Source: an uncultured Bacteroidota bacterium
GTDB taxonomy: Bacteria; Bacteroidota; Bacteroidia; Chitinophagales; Chitinophagaceae
DNA length: 59,281 bases
NCBI GenBank assembly: GCA_903839875.1
Contig: CAIMDZ010000190.1
Span: forward strand, 1 to 59,281
Direction of reading: 5' to 3'
Shown: one piece after another, positions 47,171 through 55,369 of the stretch
How the letters are laid out: every line of letters begins with the position of its first letter
Position numbering within the stretch: the stretch's first letter is position 1
The notes under the pieces: model-generated
Told to the model about the DNA's origin: nothing
The model's input: the letters and a program-made list of their open reading frames with translations, nothing else
The model's database searches: none
Made by a program: the position numbers and the translations under genes

Positions 47171-47208
47171 CCAAATTCCCAATTCCTAAACCCAAATTCC
47201 TAAATTTG
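47171..47208. repeat. 7-bp-period repeat before the GNAT gene
   Basis: CCAAATT, CCCAATT, CCTAAAC, CCAAATT and CCTAAAT follow in tandem and end 4-5 bp before the start codon of the acetyltransferase gene. Confidence 0.6.
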
Positions 47209-47212
47209 CTCT

Positions 47213-47749
47213 ATGCCCGTACAAAACCTGCTCATAAAAATTGCTGATGTAACCGATGCATTATTGCTTACCAGCTTGGGCATTACCACCTTTATCGCTG
47301 CCTTTGCCAAAGACAACCGCAAGGAAGACATGGACAAATACATAGCCGAAGAGATGAATATTGGTAAAATAACCGAAGAACTAAAAGATCAGAACAGCTT
47401 GTTTTTCCTCGCTTACTTTAATGATGACCTTTCAGGCTATGCCAAAATCAGGTGGAGCAAAATACCTGATGAGCTTGCAAATAACATACCCATCGAATTA
47501 GAACGTATCTATGTGCTTGAAAAGCACCAGGGCAAAAAAATCGGCGCCGCACTATTAAATCTTTGTCTTACACATGCAGTTACCCATGGCTATGATACAC
47601 TATGGCTCGGCGTCTGGGGTCAGAACCACAAGGCAATCAATTTTTACCTCCATAGGGGATTCGAGTTCTTTGGTTCCCATCAGTTCATACTTGGAAATGA
47701 TATACAAACCGACAGGCTGATGAAGAAAGTATTGCAGCAAATGGTTTAA
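47213..47749 (+). CDS. GNAT family N-acetyltransferase
   Basis: The 178-residue protein has acetyl-CoA-binding motif A in ERIYVLEKHQGKKIGAALLN and motif B in YDTLWLGVWGQNHKAINFY. The substrate cannot be inferred. A 7-bp-period repeat abuts the start, and the stop codon lies within a strong terminator hairpin. Confidence 0.88.
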   Translation: MPVQNLLIKIADVTDALLLTSLGITTFIAAFAKDNRKEDMDKYIAEEMNIGKITEELKDQNSLFFLAYFNDDLSGYAKIRWSKIPDELANNIPIELERIYVLEKHQGKKIGAALLNLCLTHAVTHGYDTLWLGVWGQNHKAINFYLHRGFEFFGSHQFILGNDIQTDRLMKKVLQQMV

Positions 47750-47789
47750 AAGAGGCATGGCCCGGAAACCGGGCCATGCCTCTTTTAAA
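47745..47789. terminator. Perfect 21-bp terminator hairpin
   Basis: The arms TTTAAAAGAGGCATGGCCCGG and the exact complement flank a loop of AAA; A-rich and T-rich ends make it bidirectional. The stem includes the TAA of the acetyltransferase gene. Confidence 0.85.
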
Positions 47790-47845
47790 TTTCAAATAAA
47801 TTAAAAAACGATATCTGGAACCAGTTTTATCTGACCTATATCAAA

Positions 47846-48776
47846 ATGAAGATGCCGCAAAAAGTGCTGGAGGCACATGTACAATATATAGCAGTTCGCG
47901 ATAGCGTTTACAGCATCGCAAAAGCAAAAGAAGTGACCGCAAATCTCTTGAAATCCGATTTTAATTCAAAACAGCGGGTAGACAGTATGAAACAAAATGG
48001 TGGCAAAAAACATAATACAAAATCAATTACAGCGCCAGCAGATAATATCATATTCCGTAATAGCCGGATTATTACTGGTATTGGTTTTAGCATTTGTGAT
48101 TTACAGAAGTTATTCCAATGAAAAGAAAACCAATTACATCATTCAGGCAGAAAAGAAAAAATCAGAAGACCTGCTGCTCAATATATTACCCAAAGAAGTT
48201 GCCGATGAATTAAAATCAAAAGGAAGGGCGCATGCAAAAGAATTTGATAACGTAACAGTTATGTTCGCAGACTTCGTAAATTTTACAAAAGCCGTCGAAA
48301 GAATGTCCCCTCAGCAACTGGTTGATGAGCTCGATGCCTGCTTCAGCGCCTTCGATCTTATTGTATCCGGCAACAACCTGGAAAAAATAAAAACCGTTGG
48401 TGATGCCTATCTGTCAGCAGCCGGCCTGCGCACTGCCGACCCTGACCATGCATACAATACCGTAAAAGCCGCCCTCGAAATAAAGACGTTTATGGACTTG
48501 CCCAGAAGCGACCCTGCTTATAAAACTTTTAATTTCCGTATAGGCATACATTCAGGCAATGTGGTGGCTGGTATTGTGGGAGTAAAAAAATTCGCCTACG
48601 ATATCTGGGGCGACACAGTTAATACCGCAGCCCGTATGGAACAAACCTGCGAACCGGGTAAAATAAATATTTCCGAAACAACCTACGACCTGGTTAAAGA
48701 CAAATTCACCTGTGCCTACAGGGGAGAGATAGAAGCAAAAAACAAGGGCTTCATGAAAATGTATTTTGTTTCGTAG
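47846..48776 (+). pseudogene. Class III adenylate cyclase, N-terminally truncated and frameshifted
   Basis: The first frame (47846 on) gives a helical segment (VLEAHVQYIAVRDSVYSIAK) like the end of the TPR or coiled sensor region of Bacteroidota cyclases. Near 47985-48000 the protein continues in the next frame, through a transmembrane helix (SYSVIAGLLLVLVLAFVIY) and a full catalytic domain. That domain keeps both metal Asp residues (MFADFVNF, KTVGDAYL), the ATP-selecting Lys and Asp (KIKTVGD, YDIWGDTVN) and the transition-state Asn/Arg (NTAARMEQ). The sensor part is missing; no start is found before 47846. The second frame has its own ATG (47997), so a membrane-bound catalytic fragment could still be made. 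Confidence 0.65.
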
Positions 48777-48822
48777 AACAGGGAAAATAAATATGGGACC
48801 CCAGGTGCCGGGCTATAAAATC

Positions 48823-49149
48823 CTAATGCACCCTGCCTTTTGTTTTCGCACGAACTCTATTCTTTCCCTCCAGCTTCTTTTGTTTGGCTGCTAATTCTTC
48901 AGCTTGCTTTTTATTTGCCCTTGCTATATCCTGGGGCGTGCCTTCTTCCCTTTCTCTCTGCCGTCTCATTTCAGCCAGTTGTTCCTCCATCAGCTTGTTT
49001 TCTTGTTCCACAGTACGATAACCATTTGGACCCCACCAAATTGGACCGTAATAGCTACCGTATGAACTTCTGGAACTGCCATTGGCTGATTGGGCATGAC
49101 TATGCCCTGCTATAAGGATCAGAATAACCGGGATAATAATTCGTTTCAT
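48823..49149 (-). CDS. Small secreted protein with charged coiled-coil tail
   Basis: This 108-residue protein has a signal peptide (ending AGHSHAQ). The mature part starts with a Ser/Gly/Tyr segment, then a Gln/Glu/Arg/Lys-rich helix (LMEEQLAEMRRQREREE and AEELAAKQKKLEGKNR), probably a coiled coil. No family is recognised. Confidence 0.65.
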   Translation of the reverse strand: MKRIIIPVILILIAGHSHAQSANGSSRSSYGSYYGPIWWGPNGYRTVEQENKLMEEQLAEMRRQREREEGTPQDIARANKKQAEELAAKQKKLEGKNRVRAKTKGRVH

Positions 49150-49364
49150 TGTTTTTTGGAATCCTCAAATATATATTAATAAGCCGCTATTCCCGGTTAA
49201 CCAATCGTTAATGTCCCGTGCTCATTCCATTCTCTGCAACATGAAATCACAATTCGGAACCTGACTGATTTTTATCACAGAAAGGCTGATTACCATCATT
49301 GCTGCCACTTTTCGCTTAATTTAATTTGCGTCGTGTTTCGAATAAAACTAATAATACCCACGTC

Positions 49365-50135
49365 ATGAAAAACGAAAAAAGAACATTCCGGTCTATATCA
49401 ATTATTGTATTGCTGCTTGCAATCTTACTGCTTACCGGGTTCAGTTGGTATGCAGTGAACAAACAGAATAATGAAAACCAGCTATCCGGTAAAAAAGAGT
49501 TGCAAGTCAACATGGTATCGCCAAAACCACCAGTTGAAACACCTAAACCTGTTACAGACAGCTCGGTTGCACTCAAAACTGATTCTGTGTCTGCGGTACA
49601 AACTGCAAACGTAGGAGACAGCGTTCATAGCAGCATCGTCAAAGTAAAACATCATAAACTTATAATAGAAAAGAAAGAGATGAACAATGAAATTATTGAG
49701 TATGATAAACCTGTATCAGAAATACCTGCTCGGGAAAAATACGCAAAATGGAGGTTCATTATTAAAAAAGACATGATCTGTGTTTATCCCGGAGATAAAT
49801 GGCAGAATGTTTTTGTTGTTTACCCGGATACTAAAACCGGCAAAGAAAACAGGCATATTCTCAAACCTGATTTTCCGGGCGTAGTTTACCTTGCCGCTGA
49901 AATAGGCAATATAGACCTGAATAATGTGAACAACAATGTACTCATTGAAAAATATACAGCTTCTGAAACAGATCAGAGCATGTACTTTTTTATATCGTTG
50001 AAATCCAATCCTGCATTTATCATTTTCGGCGATTACGAAGACCCGCAGAACCAATACATTTTTCAGAATAACCGGTTATCCGGTTATGAATCAATCCCGG
50101 GGTCAGAAAAAATGTTTTCTCTAAATTCCAAATGA
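49365..50135 (+). CDS. Membrane-anchored protein coupled to the response regulator
   Basis: This protein of about 256 residues (start MKNEKRTFRSISIIVLLLAI) has a single N-terminal transmembrane helix, a Pro/Thr/Val-rich linker and a C-terminal globular part with strands (WRFIIKKDMICVYPGDKWQN, then AEIGNIDLNNVNNNVLIEKY). The topology places the globular part in the periplasm. Its stop overlaps the start of the response-regulator gene (ATGA), so the two are coupled and it may be part of the signalling pathway, for example an accessory sensor. Family not recognised. Confidence 0.7.
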   Translation: MKNEKRTFRSISIIVLLLAILLLTGFSWYAVNKQNNENQLSGKKELQVNMVSPKPPVETPKPVTDSSVALKTDSVSAVQTANVGDSVHSSIVKVKHHKLIIEKKEMNNEIIEYDKPVSEIPAREKYAKWRFIIKKDMICVYPGDKWQNVFVVYPDTKTGKENRHILKPDFPGVVYLAAEIGNIDLNNVNNNVLIEKYTASETDQSMYFFISLKSNPAFIIFGDYEDPQNQYIFQNNRLSGYESIPGSEKMFSLNSK

Positions 50136-50809
50136 CCAATATGAGACTATTATTAGTGGAAGATGAAAGCGGGATCTCAGGCTTTCTAAAAGAAGGCCTG
50201 GAAGAAGAATCCTTCGCGGTTGATGTCGCATATGATGGCAAACAAGGCCTGCAAATGGCAATGGACAACATTGAAAATTACGATTTGATCCTGCTTGATT
50301 GGATGTTACCCGGAGTTAGCGGAATTGATATTTGCAAAAGTATACACAAAGAAAACAAGGATGTGCCAATTATTTTTATAACTGCCAAAGACACCTCAGA
50401 TGACGCTGTTCATGCCTTTGAGTCAGGAGCCACCGATTTTATGCGCAAGCCATTTTCTTTTGAAGAGCTGCTTGCACGCATCCGGGTTTTATTGAGAACA
50501 AAATCAACGCAACAGGATAGCCTGGTCTACGAAGAAATTGTGTTGAACACTGACGCCCATACCGTTACAAAAAAAGGGAACCCCATAGAATTAACCCAGA
50601 AAGAATTTGCCCTGCTTGAATACCTGCTCCGCAATGAAGGCAAAGTTTGCCGGCGCACAAGAATAATAGAAAAAATATGGGATGTTCATTTTGATAAAGA
50701 TACTTCTGTCATAGATGTTTACATTAATTCCCTTCGTAAAAAATTAGGCGCACTGGGCGCTAAATCGTTTATCAAAACGTTGCGTGGCGTCGGCTACAAA
50801 GTAGAATAA
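50132..50809 (+). CDS. OmpR/PhoB-family response regulator
   Basis: This 225-residue regulator has a receiver domain with acidic pocket (VEDE), phospho-acceptor Asp56 in LILLDWMLPG, the conserved Thr/Lys region (FITAKD, then FMRKPFSFEELLARI). A C-terminal winged-helix DNA-binding domain follows (ELTQKEFALLEYLLRNEGKV to the RGVGYKVE end). The ATG at 50132 overlaps the upstream stop; a second ATG at 50141 is the alternative. The histidine kinase follows 208 bp later. Family members often bind 11-bp-spaced direct repeats, which are found at three promoters downstream. Confidence 0.93.
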   Translation: MTNMRLLLVEDESGISGFLKEGLEEESFAVDVAYDGKQGLQMAMDNIENYDLILLDWMLPGVSGIDICKSIHKENKDVPIIFITAKDTSDDAVHAFESGATDFMRKPFSFEELLARIRVLLRTKSTQQDSLVYEEIVLNTDAHTVTKKGNPIELTQKEFALLEYLLRNEGKVCRRTRIIEKIWDVHFDKDTSVIDVYINSLRKKLGALGAKSFIKTLRGVGYKVE

Positions 50810-50869
50810 TATCTGTCGGACATTAAGTATAATTAACGAGATGAGATGAGGCCTATGCGTGACACAATT

Positions 50870-50975
50870 AAACAACACAATCACTATACTCCTTTGCGAA
50901 CTTAAACACAATACACAGGAAACCATTTTGTGCCTTTGCGTGAAAACCTTTCGCAACACAATCACCTTTGCTTGA
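50870..50975. repeat. CCTTTGCG-type intergenic repeats
   Basis: CCTTTGCG occurs at 50891 and 50933 with degenerate copies after it, and AACACAATCAC occurs twice. Such words recur between genes in Bacteroidota. The region separates the regulator from its kinase. Confidence 0.45.
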
Positions 50976-51017
50976 AATCTTACCGCACCGTTTTTTGATA
51001 TCCAAAAGACACAAATT

Positions 51018-52400
51018 ATGAAACTGCATTTTCAGAACCGGGTCGCATTTTTCAATACGGTTGCCGCCAGCATTATTATTGCCTTTGTCTATTGCATCAT
51101 CTATATGGTGGTTTTTGTTGCTGATCACGGTCACCTCAATAAGGATATCAGGAAAGAAAGAGATTTAGTTTTAAATAACCTCGAATATTCCGGCGACAGT
51201 ATTATTATTAACAAACTAGCCCAATGGCAATTACGGGAAAAAGAATCATTCGAAGCCAATCCCGTATTCATACAGATATTAAACAGGAACGGAAATACAA
51301 TCTATCGTTCGGGCAACCTTCTGCACTACTCCTTAATAACCAATAACGCCACAGTTGAATCCTTTTTCAATGTGCTGATTGAAAATGAACATTTCAAACA
51401 AGGCCAGTTTATTGTGTACAACCGTCAGGGAGTAAGAACAGGTATTGTCCTTGTTGCTATTTCCCGCGAGGAATCATTTATTGTACTCAAAACCCTTATA
51501 CTTATCCTGTGCCTTTCCTATCCCCTGTTGATTATCGGATTGTATTTTTTCATTTTATTCTCTGTATCAAAGGCTATATCACCTGTACGAAACCTGATAA
51601 AGAGCGCATCAGCAATCAATGATACCAATATTAACTTACGTATGCCATTGCCCGCAAAAGAAGATGAAATTTTTCAACTGGCTACAACAATAAACGAGCT
51701 CCTCGACCGCATTGAAAAAAGCATGAAAAATCAAAAGCAGTTTACTGCTGATGCCAGTCACGAAATGCGCACACCGCTTACGGCAATACGCGGTATACTT
51801 GAAGTGTTGGTCCGTAAAACACGCGATCCGGATCAATATGAAAAAGGTATAAAGAAGGCAATTATTGAAGTAGATCGTATGCATTTATTAATGGAACAGT
51901 TACTCCAGCTCGCACGTTTAAGTGCCGGGGTTGTCCCTGTCAAACAAGTACCTGTATTTCTCTACAAAATGCTTACTGAACTAGAATATAAATGGAAAAG
52001 AAAGCTGAATGAGCAAAATATTAGTCTCCATTTAAATGTTCCAAAGAATGCACAGGTACATTCAGATAATGTTTTGTTGGAACTGATAATTGAAAACCTG
52101 GTTAGTAATGCTATCAAATACGGAAGATTAAACGGCAATATTTATATCTCCTGGCAGGAGAAAAATAATACGCTCGGCATTACCGATGATGGAATTGGTA
52201 TTTCGTCCGGACAGCTCCCGCATCTTTTCGAACGGTTTTACAGAACTGATAATTCCCGCAATTCAAGGGTACCCGGAAACGGCCTTGGACTTTCCATTGT
52301 AAAAAAAATCAGCGATCTGCTCAAAATTAATATAAAGGTGATGAGCAACGAGGGTAAAGGAACCTCCTTTACCCTGCAATTTTCTCCGCTCCGGAATTGA
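51018..52400 (+). CDS. Sensor histidine kinase, cognate of the regulator
   Basis: This 460-residue membrane kinase has transmembrane helices near 13-35 and 160-185 flanking a small periplasmic sensor domain. HAMP follows, then HisKA with phospho-acceptor His248 in ADASHEMRTPLTAI. The ATPase has N-box ENLVSNAIKYG, G1 box DDGIGI, F-box LFERFYRTDNS and G2 box GNGLGLSIV. All catalytic boxes are intact. Layout resembles metal- or envelope-stress-sensing kinases such as CusS, but the signal is unknown. A degenerate copy lies about 0.4 kb downstream. Confidence 0.93.
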   Translation: MKLHFQNRVAFFNTVAASIIIAFVYCIIYMVVFVADHGHLNKDIRKERDLVLNNLEYSGDSIIINKLAQWQLREKESFEANPVFIQILNRNGNTIYRSGNLLHYSLITNNATVESFFNVLIENEHFKQGQFIVYNRQGVRTGIVLVAISREESFIVLKTLILILCLSYPLLIIGLYFFILFSVSKAISPVRNLIKSASAINDTNINLRMPLPAKEDEIFQLATTINELLDRIEKSMKNQKQFTADASHEMRTPLTAIRGILEVLVRKTRDPDQYEKGIKKAIIEVDRMHLLMEQLLQLARLSAGVVPVKQVPVFLYKMLTELEYKWKRKLNEQNISLHLNVPKNAQVHSDNVLLELIIENLVSNAIKYGRLNGNIYISWQEKNNTLGITDDGIGISSGQLPHLFERFYRTDNSRNSRVPGNGLGLSIVKKISDLLKINIKVMSNEGKGTSFTLQFSPLRN

Positions 52401-52756
52401 CAAAATTATCCTTCACTTTTTCACATTGAGGATCACAAAATAAATCCTGCGAAGTTGGTCAAACTAAATGGTCATGAATAGTACATTACAGGTAATTAGT
52501 AGTCCTGACCGGAACAAGGTCCCGATTTTTTTTCGGGGTGCAATTTCGTTTATAGTTAGCAAGGCAATGTCATTAAATTAAGGAAGCCCAGCGGGCATCA
52601 TCATGCATAACCGCGGGTGAAATCCGCGGTAAATGTGTAATATACACGAACCCCTGCAGCGTACCGCCTTAGCTTTAGCGGTGGCGCAAGGTATTCCCCC
52701 TTTTATGCAGCGTTAAAATCTGGTAATCAGAAAGATCTCACCTGTTTGGTATCAAT
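52401..52756. other. Intergenic region with a partial MITE-like element
   Basis: No gene is seen. It contains a left-end copy of the MITE-like repeat (52563 to about 52670) and leads into the phased operator upstream of the pseudokinase gene. Confidence 0.5.
52563..52670. repeat. MITE-like element, partial copy
   Basis: The left terminus GGCAATGTCATTAAATTAAG is followed by hairpin AGCCCAGCGGGC, hairpin ACCGCGGGTGAAATCCGCGGT and CACGAACCCC, in the same order as in the full copy at 54427. The right terminal repeat is absent. Confidence 0.65.
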
Positions 52757-52813
52757 TTAAGCCAATATTAAGAATACTCAAACCCTCCTTTAAGGGTAGC
52801 AATAGCAATTTTG
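52757..52813 (+). promoter_or_regulatory. Phased 11-bp operator/promoter 1 (pseudokinase)
   Basis: TTAAG boxes start at 52757, 52768 and 52790, with a degenerate box (CAAAC) at 52779, all on an 11-bp grid. AATAGCA follows at 52801, one further step, and the -7 element CAATTTTG at 52806, 16 bp after the start of the last box. The same layout recurs at two other promoters. Transcription should start near 52820. Confidence 0.65.
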
Positions 52814-53608
52814 TCTGGTGAAGTAATAATATTAAAAAAAATTGTGCCGGAAAACGAAAATGAAATATTGCAGGTTTCAGAAAAGGTTAATTCGTTATTA
52901 AAACGGGTAGAATACGGTATCCGGGAACAAAAACAGTTTTCTGAAGATGCATCTCAGGAGATGAAGACATTTCTTACCGCAATCAGGGGCATGCTTGAAG
53001 TCCTGATTCGCAGAAACAGGGATGTTGCAAGTTATGAAACCAAAATAAAAGAAACCATCTTCCACGTTGACCTCATGACTGCACGGTTAGATCAGGCATT
53101 CCTCCTTTGCTGGTTAAACTCCGGCAAAGTATCCGGCAATAATGAAAGCATAAATTTACTGAGCCTGCTCGGTATCCTCGAAGATAAATGGCTTTACCGT
53201 ATGTATGCAAACAGGATGAGCCTGCACATTAATATACCCAGCGACCTCGAAATTATTTCTGATTGTTATCTCCTTGAAATTATTCTTGATCAGATTATTG
53301 GCGATGCTGTTATGTTCGGCAGAAAATGGGGAAACATTTATGCCGGTTGGAATGATCGTTCCGGTACGCTTTCTGTTTCTAATGATGGCTATGGTATTTC
53401 ATCCGGTCACCAAATCCTTTTAATGGAACAATACAAACAGTTGGAGTCTTCAGAAAATCCGGCCTGCCCCGGCAATGGTCTGGGCATGGCCATAGTGATG
53501 AAGGTAGCGGCATTGATGAACACTCATTTAAGCTTCAACGCTCACGAAGGCAAAGGAGCTGCATTTACCATACAATTTTTCAATGCAAAAAACTTAAGCA
53601 GATCTTAA
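52811..53608 (+). CDS. Sensorless pseudo-histidine kinase (lost phospho-acceptor His)
   Basis: The open frame gives 265 codons from a TTG at 52811; as this TTG lies in the -7 element, the GTG at 52844 is the likelier start. It aligns along its length with the HAMP end, HisKA and ATPase domains of the neighbouring kinase but has no sensor or transmembrane part. Key residues are changed: the H-box reads ASQEMKTFL (His to Gln), the N-box DQIIGDAVMFG (Asn to Asp), the G1 box NDGYGI (Asp to Asn). G2 GNGLGMAIV is kept. No stop interrupts it. It may act as a regulator or decoy for the kinase or regulator, or be an early pseudogene. Confidence 0.7.
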   Translation: MSGEVIILKKIVPENENEILQVSEKVNSLLKRVEYGIREQKQFSEDASQEMKTFLTAIRGMLEVLIRRNRDVASYETKIKETIFHVDLMTARLDQAFLLCWLNSGKVSGNNESINLLSLLGILEDKWLYRMYANRMSLHINIPSDLEIISDCYLLEIILDQIIGDAVMFGRKWGNIYAGWNDRSGTLSVSNDGYGISSGHQILLMEQYKQLESSENPACPGNGLGMAIVMKVAALMNTHLSFNAHEGKGAAFTIQFFNAKNLSRS

Positions 53609-53650
53609 GGATGAATAAAGGTTTGTTAAAGGTTCACAATAGCATCTTTG
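53594..53650 (+). promoter_or_regulatory. Phased 11-bp operator/promoter 2 (secreted subunit gene)
   Basis: TTAAG, TTAAG, TAAAG and TAAAG start at 53594, 53605, 53616 and 53627, exactly 11 bp apart. AATAGCA begins at 53638 on the same grid and CATCTTTG at 53643. The first two boxes overlap the last codons of the pseudokinase gene. The leader to the ATG at 53728 is about 70 nt. Confidence 0.75.
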
Positions 53651-53727
53651 CACTATCAAATTTGATGAACACGTTTAAACGAACAGAGCATTTTTAAAAC
53701 ATTTTTAAACAATTAAAAACAATCAAA

Positions 53728-54324
53728 ATGAAAAAGATCTTAATGACTGCAGCCATTGCAATAGCATGCTTCGCAGCAAACGCACAAACTGGACCACAAA
53801 CAGTTTCCAGTATTAACCTGGGTATTGATGTACAGATTCCTGACATTATCGTTATGAGCAGAGTTGATAACATGTCAACTACCGCAACTTATTTGAATTC
53901 CAATGATTTTGATTGGTGTGAACATGTTGGCGGATGGGGATATTTCCAATTCAAGGTTAGGTCAAATCGCCACTTTGATGTTACTACCGATATCGGATCA
54001 TTCGGATTTACTCCGGTTTCCGGTGTTGCTTATAATTCCGGCATTGATATCAATAATCAGATGACTGCTGCCGATTTCTCATGGCATCTTTGCTATGCTG
54101 GTGAAGCTGGTGAATCTGGAGTATTGCCTCTGCTCGCAGGAGCAACTGATCCTCATGCAGTAGGTTCTGCTGGCCAATGGTGGTCTTTCCCCGGAACAGT
54201 GTTTACAGGCGCTGACAATGGCCCGGACCAGGAATGGAATATGCAATTCTTATCCTGCGCAGGTTGGAAATATACTGGTGGCGACTATACAGCTACTATT
54301 ACATTAACTGCAACCCAGAATTAA
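53728..54324 (+). CDS. Secreted beta-rich protein, possible surface-fibre subunit
   Basis: This 198-residue exported protein has signal peptide MKKILMTAAIAIACFAANAQ. The mature part is beta-rich, Gly/Ser/Thr/Asp-rich and contains few charges, with a C-terminal strand pair WKYTGGDYTATITLTATQN. The protein encoded at 58748 ends WNYKGGNYYQDLTFTLSSQ, so the two share a C-terminal signature. Small all-beta proteins of this kind in Bacteroidota are often surface or fimbria-like (DUF4402-like); that assignment is inference. It is under the phased operator and followed by a terminator. Confidence 0.65.
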   Translation: MKKILMTAAIAIACFAANAQTGPQTVSSINLGIDVQIPDIIVMSRVDNMSTTATYLNSNDFDWCEHVGGWGYFQFKVRSNRHFDVTTDIGSFGFTPVSGVAYNSGIDINNQMTAADFSWHLCYAGEAGESGVLPLLAGATDPHAVGSAGQWWSFPGTVFTGADNGPDQEWNMQFLSCAGWKYTGGDYTATITLTATQN

Positions 54325-54345
54325 TACCTGAATAGTGGTAAAAAA

Positions 54346-54377
54346 ATAGGTCCTCCTTCAGGGGGACTTATTTTTTA
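54346..54377 (+). terminator. Terminator of the secreted subunit gene
   Basis: ATAGGTCCTCC pairs with GGGGGACTTAT (wobbles included), followed by six T, 20 bp after the stop codon. Confidence 0.7.
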
Positions 54378-54426
54378 TACCTGGCGCACGGCAATGTCAT
54401 TACTTAAGGAAAAATGACCACGAAAG

Positions 54427-54575
54427 GGCAATGTCAATTAGTTAAGCTAGCCCGAAGGGCTTTCCTGTGAATAGCCGTGGGTGAAACCCACGGAAAACAT
54501 AGAATATAACACGAACCCCGGAGGGGTTTCCCGTGCCTTGGTAACACTATCATCGCTTAACTAAATGACAATGGC
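54427..54575. repeat. MITE-like element, full copy
   Basis: The element of about 149 bp has terminal inverted repeats GGCAATGTCAATTAGTTAAGC and GCTTAACTAAATGACAATGGC (one mismatch region). Inside are nested hairpins AGCCCGAAGGGCT, CCGTGGGTGAAACCCACGG and CGAACCCCGGAGGGGTTTCCCG. A further isolated left terminus (GGCAATGTCATTACTTAAGG) lies at about 54390. It encodes no protein. Confidence 0.75.
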
Positions 54576-54675
54576 CTATAACCAGGGGCACAATACAATT
54601 TGGTTTAGCTGAAATAAAAAATGTGTGCATTATCAAAGTCTGATTGATAGAAAAACTTTAGCAAAACTTAATCTT

Positions 54676-54732
54676 TTAAGCAAAACTTAAGAATAGATTA
54701 AGGTTGGTTAAAGAATAGTAATAGCACCTTTG
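54676..54732 (+). promoter_or_regulatory. Phased 11-bp operator/promoter 3 (stress protein and barrel operon)
   Basis: TTAAG, TTAAG, TTAAG and TAAAG start at 54676, 54687, 54698 and 54709, exactly 11 bp apart. AATAGCA follows at 54720 on the same grid and CACCTTTG at 54725. Box number, spacing and the 16-bp offset to the -7 element are the same as at 53594. Confidence 0.75.
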
Positions 54733-54774
54733 TGTTGATATTTTTTTGTAACCGTGTTTAAATTATACCAAGTC

Positions 54775-55320
54775 ATGAAAGCAGCAATTGGAGTTTACGA
54801 AGATCACGATAACGCATATAATGCCGTAAAGAAATTAAAAGATGAAGGGTTCCCTGTAAAACAAATTTCAATAATTGGTTTTGCCGGTACCGAGGTGATA
54901 GATAATGAAATGCATATCTCTAAACATGGGGAATTAACCTACCAGGGCGTTGTTACAGGAATTACATTAGGCGCTGCAGCCGGCATTTTAACAGGCATTG
55001 GGCTGATTGTTATACCCGGCTTCGGGGCGCTATATGGAGCCGGCGCACTCATTGGCGCTATGGCTGGCGCCGACATTGGTTTACTTGGTGGAGGTATTAC
55101 CACTTTGCTCATCAATTACGGCCTGCATGAAAAAATAGCCGAAAAATATGAAAAGGAATTGGTAGAGGGTAAGTTCCTTGTAATTGCAAGCGGCAGCCAT
55201 AATGAAATAGATTTTGCATTGGCTGTTCTCAGTAAACATGATACCCATACCTCACTCGAAACCTACCGGAAAAATACCGCCCCGGCCACAAAGGATATTT
55301 ATAGTTTACCCGTGCAATGA
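54775..55320 (+). CDS. General-stress-type protein with Gly-rich membrane segment
   Basis: The protein has about 181 residues (ATG at 54775; the GTG at 54754 lies close to the transcription start). An N-terminal domain of about 60 residues (MKAAIGVYEDHDNAYNAVKK) resembles the YflT/general stress protein 17M fold. Two hydrophobic glycine-zipper segments follow (GVVTGITLGAAAGILTGIG, LYGAGALIGAMAGADIGLLG), then a second copy of the N-terminal-like fold (FLVIASGSHNEIDFALAVLS). Probably membrane-associated. It is likely cotranscribed with the barrel gene 49 bp downstream. Confidence 0.75.
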   Translation: MKAAIGVYEDHDNAYNAVKKLKDEGFPVKQISIIGFAGTEVIDNEMHISKHGELTYQGVVTGITLGAAAGILTGIGLIVIPGFGALYGAGALIGAMAGADIGLLGGGITTLLINYGLHEKIAEKYEKELVEGKFLVIASGSHNEIDFALAVLSKHDTHTSLETYRKNTAPATKDIYSLPVQ

Positions 55321-55369
55321 TTAAAAGCCTATAGTTTTTTGTTTTGAATGCATTTCCAAATCTCTTATT

